Part shown: piece after piece, positions 37,094 through 47,246 of the stretch
How the letters are laid out: each line of letters begins with the position of its first letter
How positions within the stretch are numbered: position 1 is the stretch's first letter
Source of the DNA: Nipponacmea schrenckii
Lineage: Eukaryota > Mollusca > Gastropoda > Lottiidae
Length of the DNA stretch: 64,000 nucleotides
Direction: 5' to 3'
Assembly (NCBI GenBank): GCA_030562195.1
Contig: JAUJPP010000005.1
Span: 33,963,106-34,027,105 of the forward strand
The notes under the pieces: generated by a model
What the model was told of the DNA's origin: nothing
Seen by the model: only the letters and a program-made list of their open reading frames with translations
Databases searched by the model: none
Program-made: the position numbers and the translations under genes

Positions 37094-37712
37094 TCATCTG
37101 CTCTTTGTAATGATATATTAAACCACATATTTCCACCAAAAATGCGCTTTTTAATATTTGGAAATTTTATATTTTCTTCTCTACTAACTGTGCGTAATTT
37201 TCTTTAAATCGAAATTGGGCCTCTGGAGATGCTACGATTCGCGTAATTTTGATGTCTATAGAATGTTATATCGATTCCTGAATTATATTTGGAAACCGAT
37301 TTTTGAGTTTTGATTTTGATTTAGATATTTTGACCGAAAGTAATATATAAAAACTTCGAATGGTCGTATATTGTAACCTTGACCTTTGGTGACCTTGTGA
37401 GCTGCACAAATGTGATAGCTCTCGAAAAGATTTATCCATTGATATATTATATTTTGATGTACGATGTATACTTTCCGTTTTATCACCATTTGAAAATTGC
37501 GAATTTCATCGTTAAAAACTGGTTGTTGAATTATGCGTTTGGGCGATCTACATGACACTAGTTTCAGCGAACCAATTATGATTTGAAATAAAACGACTTA
37601 TACTCTGTAAAAATAACGTTACTGTTCTACGGATACTTTAAGGGGCAGTTTTAAAGCGTATATCAAAACTGCTACGCACTGCGTCAGAACCTCGTGAAGC
37701 CTGGGGATCTAG
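37094..37712. mobile_element. Helitron-like unit, first of a head-to-tail pair
   Basis: About 619 bp, beginning TCATCTGCTCTTTGTAATG and ending GGGGATCTAG. A 5' TC and 3' CTAG are the canonical ends of non-autonomous Helitrons. A small stem (CTG..ACGC-ACT-GCGT..CAG, 37669-37687) lies about 20 nt before the end. A minus open frame (37283-37558) is shared with the next copy only because the DNA is repeated. Confidence 0.6.
37380..37395 (-). promoter_or_regulatory. DR4-like nuclear-receptor motif
   Basis: TGACCT-TTGG-TGACCT is two AGGTCA half-sites on the minus strand in direct repeat with a 4 nt spacer, the DR4 arrangement bound by some RXR heterodimers in animals. It is repeated at 37988-38003 and, with one changed half-site, near 36899. 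Binding is not shown. Confidence 0.4.
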
Positions 37713-38322
37713 TCCTCTCTTTGTAATGATATATAAATCCACATATTTCCACCAAAAGTGCGCTTTTTAGTAATTGAAAATTTTGTATTTTCTTCTCTAC
37801 TAACTGTGCGTAATTTTCTTTAAATCGAAATGGGGGTTCTGGAAATGTTCCGATTCGTGTAATTTTGATGCCTATAGAATGTAATATCGATTGCTGAATT
37901 ATATTTGGAAACCGATTTTTGATTTTGATTTTGATATTTACCTGATAGTAATATATAAAAACTTCAAATGGTCGTATATTGTAACCTTGACCTTTGGTGA
38001 CCTTGCGAGCTGCACAAATGTGATAGCTCTCGAAAAGATCTATCCATTGATATATTATATTTTGATGTACGATGTATACTGTCCGTTTTATCACCATTTC
38101 AAAATTGCGAATTTCATCGTTAAAAACTGTGTGTTGAGTTATGCGTTTGGGCGATCTACATAACACGAGTTTCAGCGAACCAATTATGCTTTGAAATAAA
38201 ACGACTGTAAAAATACTCTGTAAAATAATGTTAGTGTTCTTTGTGGGGAAGTTTTAAAGCGTAGGCCTATATGAAAAACTGCTACGCACTGCGTCAGAAC
38301 CTCGCGAAGCCTGGGGATCTAG
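37713..38322. mobile_element. Helitron-like unit, second of the pair
   Basis: 610 bp, beginning TCCTCTCTTTGTAATG immediately after the CTAG of the first copy, and ending GGGGATCTAG followed by T, as expected for insertion between A and T. It is about 90% identical to the first by eye over its length and includes the same internal DR4-like motif (37988-38003). Confidence 0.65.
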
Positions 38323-38910
38323 TGTATTTTTTTACACTGGTATTTTCTTATTTCTGATTTTATATCATTGTTTTTCATTTTATTTTTTCATTTTATTGGG
38401 GGTTTTTTTCTTAAAAAAAAGATGGGGTTGAAAATACGATTTACTGTTAATCAAAATGTGCTTACGACAGCCGAAAACGAAATAACTGTTAGTAGTATAC
38501 AATTACTTCTCCCAAAATAATTTCTGTAGTATCGGCTCGGGCAAAAGGAAATGCAAATATTTATTCATCATAGACGCATTAATTTGCCAGAATACATCGA
38601 AATTAATCTGTAAGAAACCGAAATATGTAGGACTTTTATGTCAAATCGCTAAATATATTGAGCAGCTGTTCATGTAAACTCCAACATGAAATGGGCCTGG
38701 CTGTGGACATACATTTTTAGGATGTGGACAAAAATTGTTCGCCTCTTGTAGAGTAAACTACACACTTTACTACATACAAAGCAGTCAGTTAAATATATAC
38801 CAAGTCTAAAAATCCTTTAAATATGTTCTTCAATTAACAATGATAAAGTATACGATCAAATAAAAGTATGGCAACAAAAACCACCTGCTTCCAAATAGTA
38901 ATCTACTCAC

Positions 38911-38927
38911 TTTTCGTCTGTAGCCAT
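38911..38927 (-). CDS. Uncharacterised protein, first coding exon (17 nt)
   Basis: ATGGCTACAGACGAAAA ends at a strong donor, GTGAGTAG. It supplies codons 1-5 and two bases of codon 6; the first base of the exon at 30427 completes a Lys codon and the frame continues WPEFDDM without a stop. The matched phase (2/2) and the acceptor at 30428-30429 are the reasons for joining them. The start ATG sits in AACATGG, a good initiation context. The promoter should lie just upstream (above 38927), but no core element stands out. Confidence 0.65.
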
Positions 38928-39638
38928 GTTGGAAATCTCGGGAGCAGTTATTAATACTTTCACAAGCAGTGTTACAATATTATCACTATCTATGTACATT
39001 TATTTGCATAATACATTTTTTTAAAATAAAATGCCTGTGTTCAAATGAATCTCTTAAATGAATTTATTCATTCGCGTCTGTTGGTTTGTTAGACGCTACA
39101 CAGTACAAGGTAATTATGCTGGGAGGTCCTAGTCCGAAATAAAGTACTCACCTGATAAATAAAGACCTAATACAAATAAAAACGAAAATCTTACACCCTA
39201 CTGTAATTTTTTTTCTTGTAAAATTGGGGCCAAATTTATTTTGAAATAGTCAATGGTACCTTAACATACTTGTCTTGGGGCTGTTAGAAACATGCCACTT
39301 AATTTCGTGTATCTTTAAATGTGATGAGAATATTAAGTCAATAACTGCATAATTAACCATCTTTGAGAACACGTCGACTGCAGATAGGTAACATACCTCG
39401 GAGAAGTAGAAAATCTTCATCGTAATATAACCACCAAAGACTTAAAGTGTCCGTAAGTTTTCGACTATAAACTGGTCCAGTATTTATAAGGCCTGTATGT
39501 CGAGAAAACTGATCTCAAACGATTCCCCAAAATAATAGGCCTATCTCTGGTAAATCAGAAATGGAATGATTCTTCAAAAATTGAAAAGCAAAACAGAGCT
39601 ATATACATGTTAGCTTACTATTATGTCTGTTAATTGCG

Positions 39639-39956
39639 TTAAAGGAATACTGCGTCTTAGCATGAACATAACATTTAAGTTCTCAAGAATGGTCAATATG
39701 AGTATATATTCATCAATGAAACTTACCTTGTGTCATAAAGTAACAGAGTTCCTTAAAATCTGGAAAACTAAAAAAGCGAAGTCATTTTTGAAAAACTTTC
39801 AATAATAAAATTCATCTTTGTGGATAATTACTTTCTTGGATATATATTTAATTTTTTTTTATGTTATTTATGGTAGCAGGTATATTTACCGATGAATAGA
39901 GCTCTTACTGGCCAAGTTTAAACTTTTCAATTTTATGTTCATTCTTATCCCTTTAA
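39639..39956. mobile_element. MITE with TTAAAGGGATA-type termini
   Basis: 318 bp, starting TTAAAGGAATACTG and ending TTATCCCTTTAA, with inverted ends extending into ATGAACATAA/TTATGTTCAT. A related copy lies inverted at 49812-50149, and partial copies at 8171, 16335 and 63062. No protein is encoded. The superfamily is not determined because no clear target duplication was seen. Confidence 0.7.
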
Positions 39957-42009
39957 TAAGATAGAATGAAAAAAATAAGAAGCAAAACATCCATTTAGCA
40001 TAAAGGTTCGGCTAGTTTCTGAAACCATAGTTGTATATTAGCCTATGAAAGTATAATCTATAAGTTTTGAATAAATATCGTTTACATGATTTAAATTCCA
40101 TGTTAAAGATAGGTTTATAGAATAAATTAGGACTATTAGATTCGCTAATCGTTATAATTTGGGTTTCTCATTGAGCTTATTTTTGCGTCTCTAACATTAA
40201 AGGAAGACGAATTAAACAAGCCGTTCTAAGCCAACCAGCAGAAAATTGCACGTGAGCCACTATAAACAGTCTACATCACTTATATAATTTTGGTACAAGT
40301 TTGTTACATCTTAGCTACCGCTTTTTTTAGATCACATCAATAAACTATAATTAAATATGCATACAAAGTTTGATGAGGTCATTTTCACTAGGCCATAGTC
40401 AAAAACTTGTAAACTTTTAATAACCTCAGTTCTTGATCCTATTTGAAAATCTTGAATTCTCTTTAACTTTCAGATCAGAGACATTATATTATGGCATTTG
40501 CTGATTCTGTGCAAATAGTTAAATGGATATATGACTTCTTCTTTCTTATTATATGATATCCCATTTTTCTATTAGGCCTCCTATAATACAAACATTTTAG
40601 ATCTTAATAGTCGAAATATTTAATTCTCATTAGCATTTGTTTGCATCATGTTTTATAAATAACTTATGTCATCCTGATCTTGATCATTGGCACCATGAAA
40701 CTATAAAAAATTATTTTGTTTATTGGAAATGAAAAATACAAAAAAAAAGTGATCAGGTATTGATATGAGGTTGTTTGATGATAGAAGATGCATGGGACTG
40801 TCTTGATGATAAGGTTAATGCTATAGTCAATATGGCTTACCTTGTTTTCTACACAATTAAGGTTTTGTATTGCGTTGTTTAAACTATATATTAATGTTAT
40901 TATAACACCTGAATTAAAATGGTATTTTGAACATTTAGTTGAAGTATATAATACACAATATTGGACTATACCTGCTATGTAATAGTGGATGAGTTCAGGT
41001 TTATAACGGTGCTATTTTAATAATGTTTCTCCTGAATATTTCGAGTCAGGCTGACCCATGAACATGTAGCGAATAAGAGGATATCGATTGAGTTGGTCTG
41101 AGACTGAGTTATAGATAACTATATATCATATAATATTGTATGTATATTAGTCTATACCATATCACAGTCCACCAGTTTATATGACCCCCTCCCCCATTTC
41201 AAATAATGTACAAATATTGTAATTTATATACAATGTAAAGTTCTCCAAACTATGTTCATTGAAGGTAGACTTATGTTGCAAATGCTGGATAGGTTCCAAT
41301 TATTTTACAAAATCCGTAATAATATAAAATAATTGAACATTAAATTTTATAGTTTATTAATTCAAGTTAACTGAGAATTTAAAAAAAAAAAATAAATACG
41401 TTTAAAAAAGATTCACTTCCAAATTTTGTCAAACAGTAACATTATTTAAACCCGATTACAAGAGAAATGTGAAGTTGAATACAGGAAATGGTCTGATAGG
41501 TGTTGAAAAGTAAGTGCACGAGGAATTGTATGTCTAGCCTTTATAAAATAATTTTTTTTCTATTTTCACTGACTCTATAGTCAATTTTAATATCTAAACT
41601 CTAACTCCCTAGGAAAAATCTACAGCGAAATCTATCTAAATACAGAGAATGTTCTAGAAAGGAGAATGTTCTGGCAAAGAATTTTACAGCTTCCAGAAGG
41701 TTCTATTATGTTCTACAATAATGTTCTTTCACATTCCTTAATGTTCCATAGAATTTCTCGGACTTGTCTACGCTTTTCAAAGCTATTTCTTATGCAAATC
41801 GCGGGATTTGCGACAATTGGTTTAATTAATGCCAAAATACGCTTTCAAAATCTAAGACTAAAGCAATGCTAAAAGAACATCAATTCAATGTTTTGACCAG
41901 CAACGTCCCCAATATACGTTTAATTCTCGTTTCTTTTATCAAAGACAACAACAGCGTCCCGCATTGGTACTTTTTTGAGGTATAATTTCGTAACTTTATT
42001 ACGCGTTTA
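39957..42009. other. AT-rich DNA, no gene recognised
   Basis: Short A and T runs only. The minus and plus frames are all short and lack domains. Confidence 0.5.
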
Positions 42010-42360
42010 AATCTAGTTATTACAACTTCACAACTTGTAATTACACCTTTACAACTTGTAATTACACCTTTACAACTGAAAATAACACCTTTTCAACGTG
42101 TAATTACACCTTTACAACTGTAATTACACCTTTACAACTGTAATTACACCTTTTCAACATGCAATTACACCTTTACAACTTGTAATAACACCTTTACAAC
42201 TGTAATTAACCTTTACAACTGTAATTACAACTTTTCGACATCAAATTAACCTTTTCAACATGTAATTACACCTTAACAACTTGTAATTACACCTTGACAA
42301 TTTGTAATTACACTTTTAGAAACTTGCAATTACACATTTACAACTTGTAATTACAAATTT
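42010..42360. repeat. ~20 bp tandem array
   Basis: About 17 imperfect copies of CTTGTAATTACACCTTTACAA, varying from 19 to 21 bp by loss of a T or TT. Some units read CTGTAATTACACC. Each contains the short palindrome TGTAATTACA. Confidence 0.9.
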
Positions 42361-42686
42361 CAAATAAGACATATTATCACTGAATTTGGCCCTAAAAAAG
42401 CTTTGTTACATTTAACTTATTCGAAAGAATTATGCCAGACATTTTTATTGATCCGAGAACAACTAATAGTTTCATGTCACTTCCATAGACGGTTATTTTA
42501 GAAGATACTCAAGATTGTGTTTAGGCCTACACATGGTAACAACTGTAAACTAACCTAACCTATAAGGTGCAATCCAATAAAGGTACATTTGAAAATAAAT
42601 CTTATTGTTTACATATGCATTTAGCTTTTGGATGACACTTATTAAGTGTATAGGAATCCTATCAAAATGTAATAGGATTATTCAAA

Positions 42687-43375
42687 GATAGCTTGCCAGG
42701 CAAGGTAACAGCCCACTGGCAGCATTGATTTTGAAAAAAAAAATGAAATATTCAACCTTCGATCATATACTTTTCTTCTAGGGTGATAAAAGTACAATAT
42801 TACTAAGCTTCATTAAAATCCGTCAAGAATTGTTCCTAATTAGGCAATAGCTCATAAAATATTTTTCAGTATTTTTGGTTATTTAAAGGGTTCACCGTTG
42901 AGTGATAACAATCAATTTCAACAAAATTCATCAAAATCAGAAAGGAATTGTGCCGTGTAGATTGTTAAAAAGCCAAAAACCAAACGCGTTTTAAAAAACC
43001 TGGGCAATATTTCATTTTAAATATTTTGTGAAGTATTGTGCCTTCTAGAGCGTTGACGAGCTAAAATTCTGGTACATTTTCAAAAAACAAGCGCAATAAC
43101 TGAAATTAAATATTTTTTGATTTATCTTATCTTCGCCGGATTTCTTTAAAATCAGTCAAGAATTGTGACATGCAAGCCAAAAAAACGAAATCATTTTAAA
43201 GAACAGGGTCATATTAAATATTATATGATGTTTTTTATTTTCAATAGAGTTCATCCTAAGGCGATAATTAACAATTTCAGCATGCTTTGTCAAAATCTAT
43301 AAAGCATTGTGCCTTCCAGAGGGTTTACAAGCTAAAATTTTGACGCATTTTCAAAAACAAAGGCAATAATTGATT
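42687..43375 (+). mobile_element. Pearl-like element, B subtype, 3' truncated
   Basis: The 5' cap GATAGCTTGCCAGGCAAGG is followed by decayed B units (AGGGTTCACCGTTGAGTG, TTGTGCCTTCTAGAG). It fades out near 43375 without the GGAC tract or 3' hairpin. It is more diverged than the copies at 34079 and 60933. Confidence 0.7.
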
Positions 43376-44235
43376 CTAGATTCTAGACTTCCTCATTAAG
43401 GAAACTGATCAAATAATATCCAGTTCAGTATAGAAAGCTGACCAACACATATCAGTACATCAACTTTTAAATCTAACCACCTCAACCGAACTAAGAAAGA
43501 TAACTTGCCAGGCAAGGTAACATACGCCCACTGGCAGCCTCGAATTTGAATAATATATTGAGCAATAACTCAAAAAAACATTCACTGAATATTGAACCCA
43601 AAAAAACTCAAAAACTGCCTTATCTTTTTCAATACTCAAACCAAGTTTCATCAAATCTTTTAAAAACTTGTAGCTTCTTTTGCACCCACAAACATTTTTG
43701 ACGCAATTTTACTAAGTCAAGGGCAATAACTAAAAAAACATTCATTAAAAAAAGTAGTCAAATTCAAACTTGACTACTGTCTTATCAATAACACCAAGGT
43801 CCATAAAAATCCTTTGAAAATTTAAGCTTCTTATTGCAACCGCTTGCAATAGAATTTTGACGCAATTTCACTAAGTCAAAACCGTTCATTGAAAAATTGT
43901 CAAATTCAAACTTGACTGAGGTCTAATCAATTCCTATGCTCACACCAAGTTTTATCAAAATCCTTTGAAAATTGTAGGTTTTATTGCATCAACAATACAA
44001 TTTTGACAAGATTTTACTAAGTGAAGGGCAATATCTCAATCTCAAAAACTCAATTCCAATGCTCGTACAAGTTTCATCAAAATACATTGAAAATTGTAGC
44101 CTCTATTGCACCCACAATAAAATTTTGACGCAATTTAACTAAGTCAAGGGCAATAACTAAAAAAAAGTTCATAAAAAAAATCGTCAAATTCGAACTTGAC
44201 CATCGTCTTATCAATTCCAATGCTCACACCAAGTT

Positions 44236-44820
44236 TGTCGAACATGTAATTTCATTCAAAGTACTTACTTCTTCAAAAATAATCATAACGACAAAATGTT
44301 CCCAACGACTGATCGAGTCTCTTGTATTGACAAAAATGTAATCTATTTGATATCATGTAAAAAATGTAACGTTCAATATGTAGGTGAAAATGCTTTACGG
44401 ACTAGATTTAGTGGACATAGGTTTTACGTTTTACACAAAAAAGACAGACCGATTGCTAACCATTTTAATCTTCCTGACCACTCAATTGACGACATGACCA
44501 TAATGCCTATTGAACAAGGTTCTATTCTTCCAATTGTTAAACCTAAGACAACCAGATTACAACGTGAAAGTTTTTGGATTGATAAACTACAAACTGTTAT
44601 TCCCCGTGGATTGAACATACAGCATGATAACCAGATAATTCCGTTTGTTACCACTTTCAATAATACAGCCACTAACGCATCAGCGCTTGTTAAAAAATCT
44701 TAAAAAAATCTCCAAAATAAGTATCCAACTGTTTTTAATAAAAGATTTATTACAGCTTATAAACGAAATAAAAATTTAAGTAATATTTTAGTACGAGGTC
44801 GTCTTGACCCCTTAGATTAA
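44236..44820 (+). pseudogene. Penelope-like retroelement GIY-YIG endonuclease fragment
   Basis: One frame runs from about 44236 to a TAA at 44820, broken only by a single in-frame TAA at 44701. It encodes a GIY-YIG-type nuclease: VIYLISCKKCNVQYVGE (the two short strands with the GIY-equivalent YLI and YIG-equivalent YVG), then the RxR helix region (RTRFSGHR), a conserved His-Phe block (NHFNLPDHS) and RESFWIDKLQ with the metal-binding Glu position. After it come IPFVTTFN and AYKRNKNLSNILVRGRL, a block known from Penelope-like proteins. The reverse transcriptase is absent, so this is a truncated copy. Flanking pearl-type units on both sides show it inserted into that element. Confidence 0.75.
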
Positions 44821-45035
44821 GATAAGCCCATTATTTTTCATAAAGCTTAGATTACTTATTGAATATTGTTTTACAGTTCAAAGATTTCTTGAAACATTTC
44901 GTATTTCATTATAACTTATGTTTGATTTTTCATATCACTTTTCACTTAAAGGCATATACATTTCTTAGCTTTGTGGACGGATGACCTTGGCCAGTGCTTT
45001 TTGTTGAAAGTTATTTCTTTCACTCCCTAAATATA
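44821..45035 (+). mobile_element. 3' non-coding part of the Penelope-like fragment
   Basis: AT-rich sequence after the frame's end, up to the point where pearl-type units resume (ATATACCAAGTTTCATTAC at about 45036). The exact boundary is uncertain. Confidence 0.5.
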
Positions 45036-45277
45036 TACCAAGTTTCATTACAATCCATTGAAAATTGTAGCTTCTATTGTGTCTACAACAAATATAGAGG
45101 CAGGGGCAATAACTAAAAAACCGTTCATCGAAAAATCGTCAAAATTGAACTTGACTGCCGTCTTATCAATTCCAAGGATCATAAAAAGTTTCATTAAAAT
45201 CCATATAAAATTGTATAGTGTCTACAACAAATGTTGACGGACCGACGGACCGACAGACAGGGGTGACGACAATATAC

Positions 45278-45571
45278 CAAACCCACCAACCCAGATTTAC
45301 AACTCATCAATATGGGACACTATACTCCTTTGATCACTTTTTATTTACACCCCGTTTGGCTTCCCTTCCCTAAACCTCCTTTAGCCCATTCATCCTCTCA
45401 ATTTTTTATTGATCAGTGTTGTTGTTTCCTATATATACTTATATTGTTTCCTTGTTTATACTCATTATATTCCTGGTGACGGTGTGGGAACCACATTGGA
45501 AAGTCGAAAATAATAAACATTCCAGAAGTATCCATCCATAATTATTGGGTTTTTTTTACATTGTTTACATC
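45278..45571 (+). mobile_element. Retroelement tail inserted in a pearl 3' hairpin
   Basis: A ~294 bp segment separates AATATAC from ATGTGGGCGTAT, which are contiguous in other copies. Its 3' part has CCTGGTGACGGTGTGGG, a GAA-capped 8 bp stem, GAAAGTCG and AATAAA, and resembles the 3' region of Penelope-like elements, so it may derive from the same element as 44236-45035. Confidence 0.5.
45473..45502 (+). ncRNA. Degenerate hammerhead-ribozyme-like core
   Basis: CTGGTGA (45473-45479) is followed by an 8 bp stem (CGGTGTGG/CCACATTG, two G-T pairs) with a GAA loop, then GAAA (45499-45502). This is the CUGANGA-stem II-GAAA order of hammerheads, but with G where an A is conserved in CUGA. No convincing stem III was found. 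Penelope-like elements are known to carry hammerhead motifs. It is probably inactive. Confidence 0.35.
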
Positions 45572-45836
45572 TATGTGGGCGTATAAAAATCTACTTTATC
45601 AACACACTGTCAATTCATTATTATACTAGTTGAATGATCAAGTCGAAAATTTTAAAAGTTTGGAAATAAGGAAATAATGATGTTAACTGTTATCGTTTAA
45701 AGCATGGTTAAAATCCAAATGATCCTACCCAAATGACACAAAAATAATGTTTGATTTTTTCAAGATAGAAAAGTACAATATAATATAAGAAGTTCCATAA
45801 AAATGAGGACATAACGATCAGTCGATCGTCGACGCA

Positions 45837-46904
45837 TTAAATGCCAATTAAAAGTTCTATGTGTGGGTTGAAGGATAGTGCCTTATACGACTTCATAAAT
45901 TGCTGATCAAGCTTACGTGTTGTAAACAAGTTGTTGTTTGTACGTTTGTGTGTCATACACGATGAACAGCCTCTGTTATTAACACGTGGACAAGGAACTG
46001 GAGCTGAATATGTACGTTTCCCTTGTAATTGTATATCGTAATCATTTTTCTTCTGGGGTTTCCACCAAACGCTTTCATTGATGTAACTTCCATGACACCT
46101 GATTTTATTCATAAATTTAGGATTTAGTTCTTGTTTATAACCGAGAGTTCGACACCTAGAGTGGTCTGTCACATATTGGTAAGCTGACAACGGTCTACTA
46201 GCTCGAGCAATATTACCAAAAACCTTAAAGGCTTTGTTTATACGCTTTTTTGAAGGTACATGTACTTGTTCTTGTGAGCTTCTCTGAAATGTTGTTTCTT
46301 TTGATACTGTAGATGGTTTAGGCGAACGTTTAGTCACTGGCAAAGGTGATGTATCCTTTACTAACTTTATGATGATATTTTTTTCTCTTCGTCTATGTGG
46401 TCGAGGGGATGTATTCGATTCGTCCATTTCCGTTTTCCCTGGTTCAATACTATACACCCCGGAATCTCGATCCACAGACTTAGCAGATTTTGATTTTGAT
46501 TTACTTTTGTTACCAACTCCAGGCGGCAAAGAACCTCTTCTAAGTGGTTCTTTGGATTGTTTTCCAGAATCTTCATCGTCGGAATCTTCCATAAGAGACA
46601 GTAAATCAGCACTAACGCGTTTCAATAATTTTTTTGATTTTTTCTTCACTGCATTGTGTTTCTTTGATTTGTCTTCTTTCACACTAGCATCGGAATCAAT
46701 AGCAGGCGACAACTCACGTAATGGTGTCGGTGGCTTTTCTCGACGATATCGTGGTACTCGGTGTCTTGGTTTAACTCCAGGAAATAACTGGTTGTTCATA
46801 ACGTCAATTATTTCCACAATATTAAACAGTTTGTGGTCGTATGCCATTTGACGACAAGAATATGTATATTGTTCTGTATTTCCAGCACCTTTTTCAGGAT
46901 TTCT
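45837..46904 (-). CDS. Ankyrin-repeat protein, last coding exon
   Basis: Begins after acceptor TATTAACAG in phase 0 and ends at TAA (45837-45839). It encodes 355 residues (110-464 of the joined protein). The first part, SCRQMAYDHKLFNIVEIID, looks like a third ankyrin helix pair. Then follow a Pro/Arg segment (FPGVKPRHRVPRYRR), a strongly basic Lys stretch (about 190-205), an acidic SDDEDS patch, several Ser/Lys-rich low-complexity blocks and a C-terminal Cys/Arg-containing region. No membrane segment is evident. The basic clusters could be nuclear-localisation signals; this is inference. The antisense frame at 46369-46851 is a shadow. Confidence 0.85.
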   Translation of the reverse strand, partial: RNPEKGAGNTEQYTYSCRQMAYDHKLFNIVEIIDVMNNQLFPGVKPRHRVPRYRREKPPTPLRELSPAIDSDASVKEDKSKKHNAVKKKSKKLLKRVSADLLSLMEDSDDEDSGKQSKEPLRRGSLPPGVGNKSKSKSKSAKSVDRDSGVYSIEPGKTEMDESNTSPRPHRRREKNIIIKLVKDTSPLPVTKRSPKPSTVSKETTFQRSSQEQVHVPSKKRINKAFKVFGNIARASRPLSAYQYVTDHSRCRTLGYKQELNPKFMNKIRCHGSYINESVWWKPQKKNDYDIQLQGKRTYSAPVPCPRVNNRGCSSCMTHKRTNNNLFTTRKLDQQFMKSYKALSFNPHIELLIGI

Positions 46905-47097
46905 CTGTTAATAGAAAATGGCAGTTTTTTTTTTTTTAGAAAATAATGAAGAATATATGGGGCTGAATTAAGAAGATCGCATGACTGCATCAAAATGTAA
47001 ACAATACAGAAAAAGAAGGCAAATTGTGCATGATTATGACGCCTAATCTTATTCCAAAGATATTTAAAATATACAAAGTCAACAAAGGTTGGCTTAC

Positions 47098-47202
47098 TAT
47101 TAGAAGCTTAGAGTGATTCAGGTCAACGCCATTATCTAATAAAAACTCAGCCATTTCATCCTGTTCAAATCTAATGGCTGCCATCAGCAAATTCTCGGAG
47201 TA
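47098..47202 (-). CDS. Ankyrin-repeat protein, third coding exon
   Basis: 105 nt between acceptor TTTTTCAG and donor GTAAGC, both introns phase 0. It encodes 35 residues, YSENLLMAAIRFEQDEMAEF and on to DNGVDLNHSKLLI, a clear ankyrin repeat (LLMAA...AEFLLDNGVD). This is residues 75-109 of the joined protein. The clean phases and reading frame strongly support the exon. Confidence 0.9.
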
Positions 47203-47246
47203 CTGAAAAAGAAAATACTTTCAAATCAAGTTTCTATAAAATACTA

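Larger units (their letters stand above)
30428..38910 (-). other. 8.5 kb intron of the uncharacterised gene
   Basis: Bounded by a GTGAGT donor at 38910 and a TTTTGTAG acceptor at 30428. It contains the repeats listed separately: a duplicated TGACCTT-rich segment, a hairpin plus poly-T, a nested pair of pearl-like elements and a Helitron-like dimer. The first ~300 nt beyond the acceptor (30450-30760) hold nothing recognisable. Confidence 0.7.
43499..45584 (+). mobile_element. Pearl-like element carrying two retroelement fragments
   Basis: The 5' cap reads GATAACTTGCCAGGCAAGG (one change). Units of the CCATTGAAAATTGTAGC subtype follow, and the GGAC tract is at 45233-45262. The body is interrupted by a Penelope-like fragment (44236-45035), and the 3' hairpin itself is split by a second insert (45278-45571) before ATGTGGGCGTATAAAAA. 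Confidence 0.75.

Noticed and set aside
37283..38166. Two similar minus-strand open frames of 91 and 160 codons
   Set aside because: Both are in the duplicated Helitron-like units. The similarity follows from DNA duplication, there is no domain, and substitutions show no sign of protein constraint by eye.
46369..46851. 160-codon plus frame antisense to the ankyrin gene
   Set aside because: It is the shadow of the coding exon on the minus strand, which has splice-supported frame and domains.
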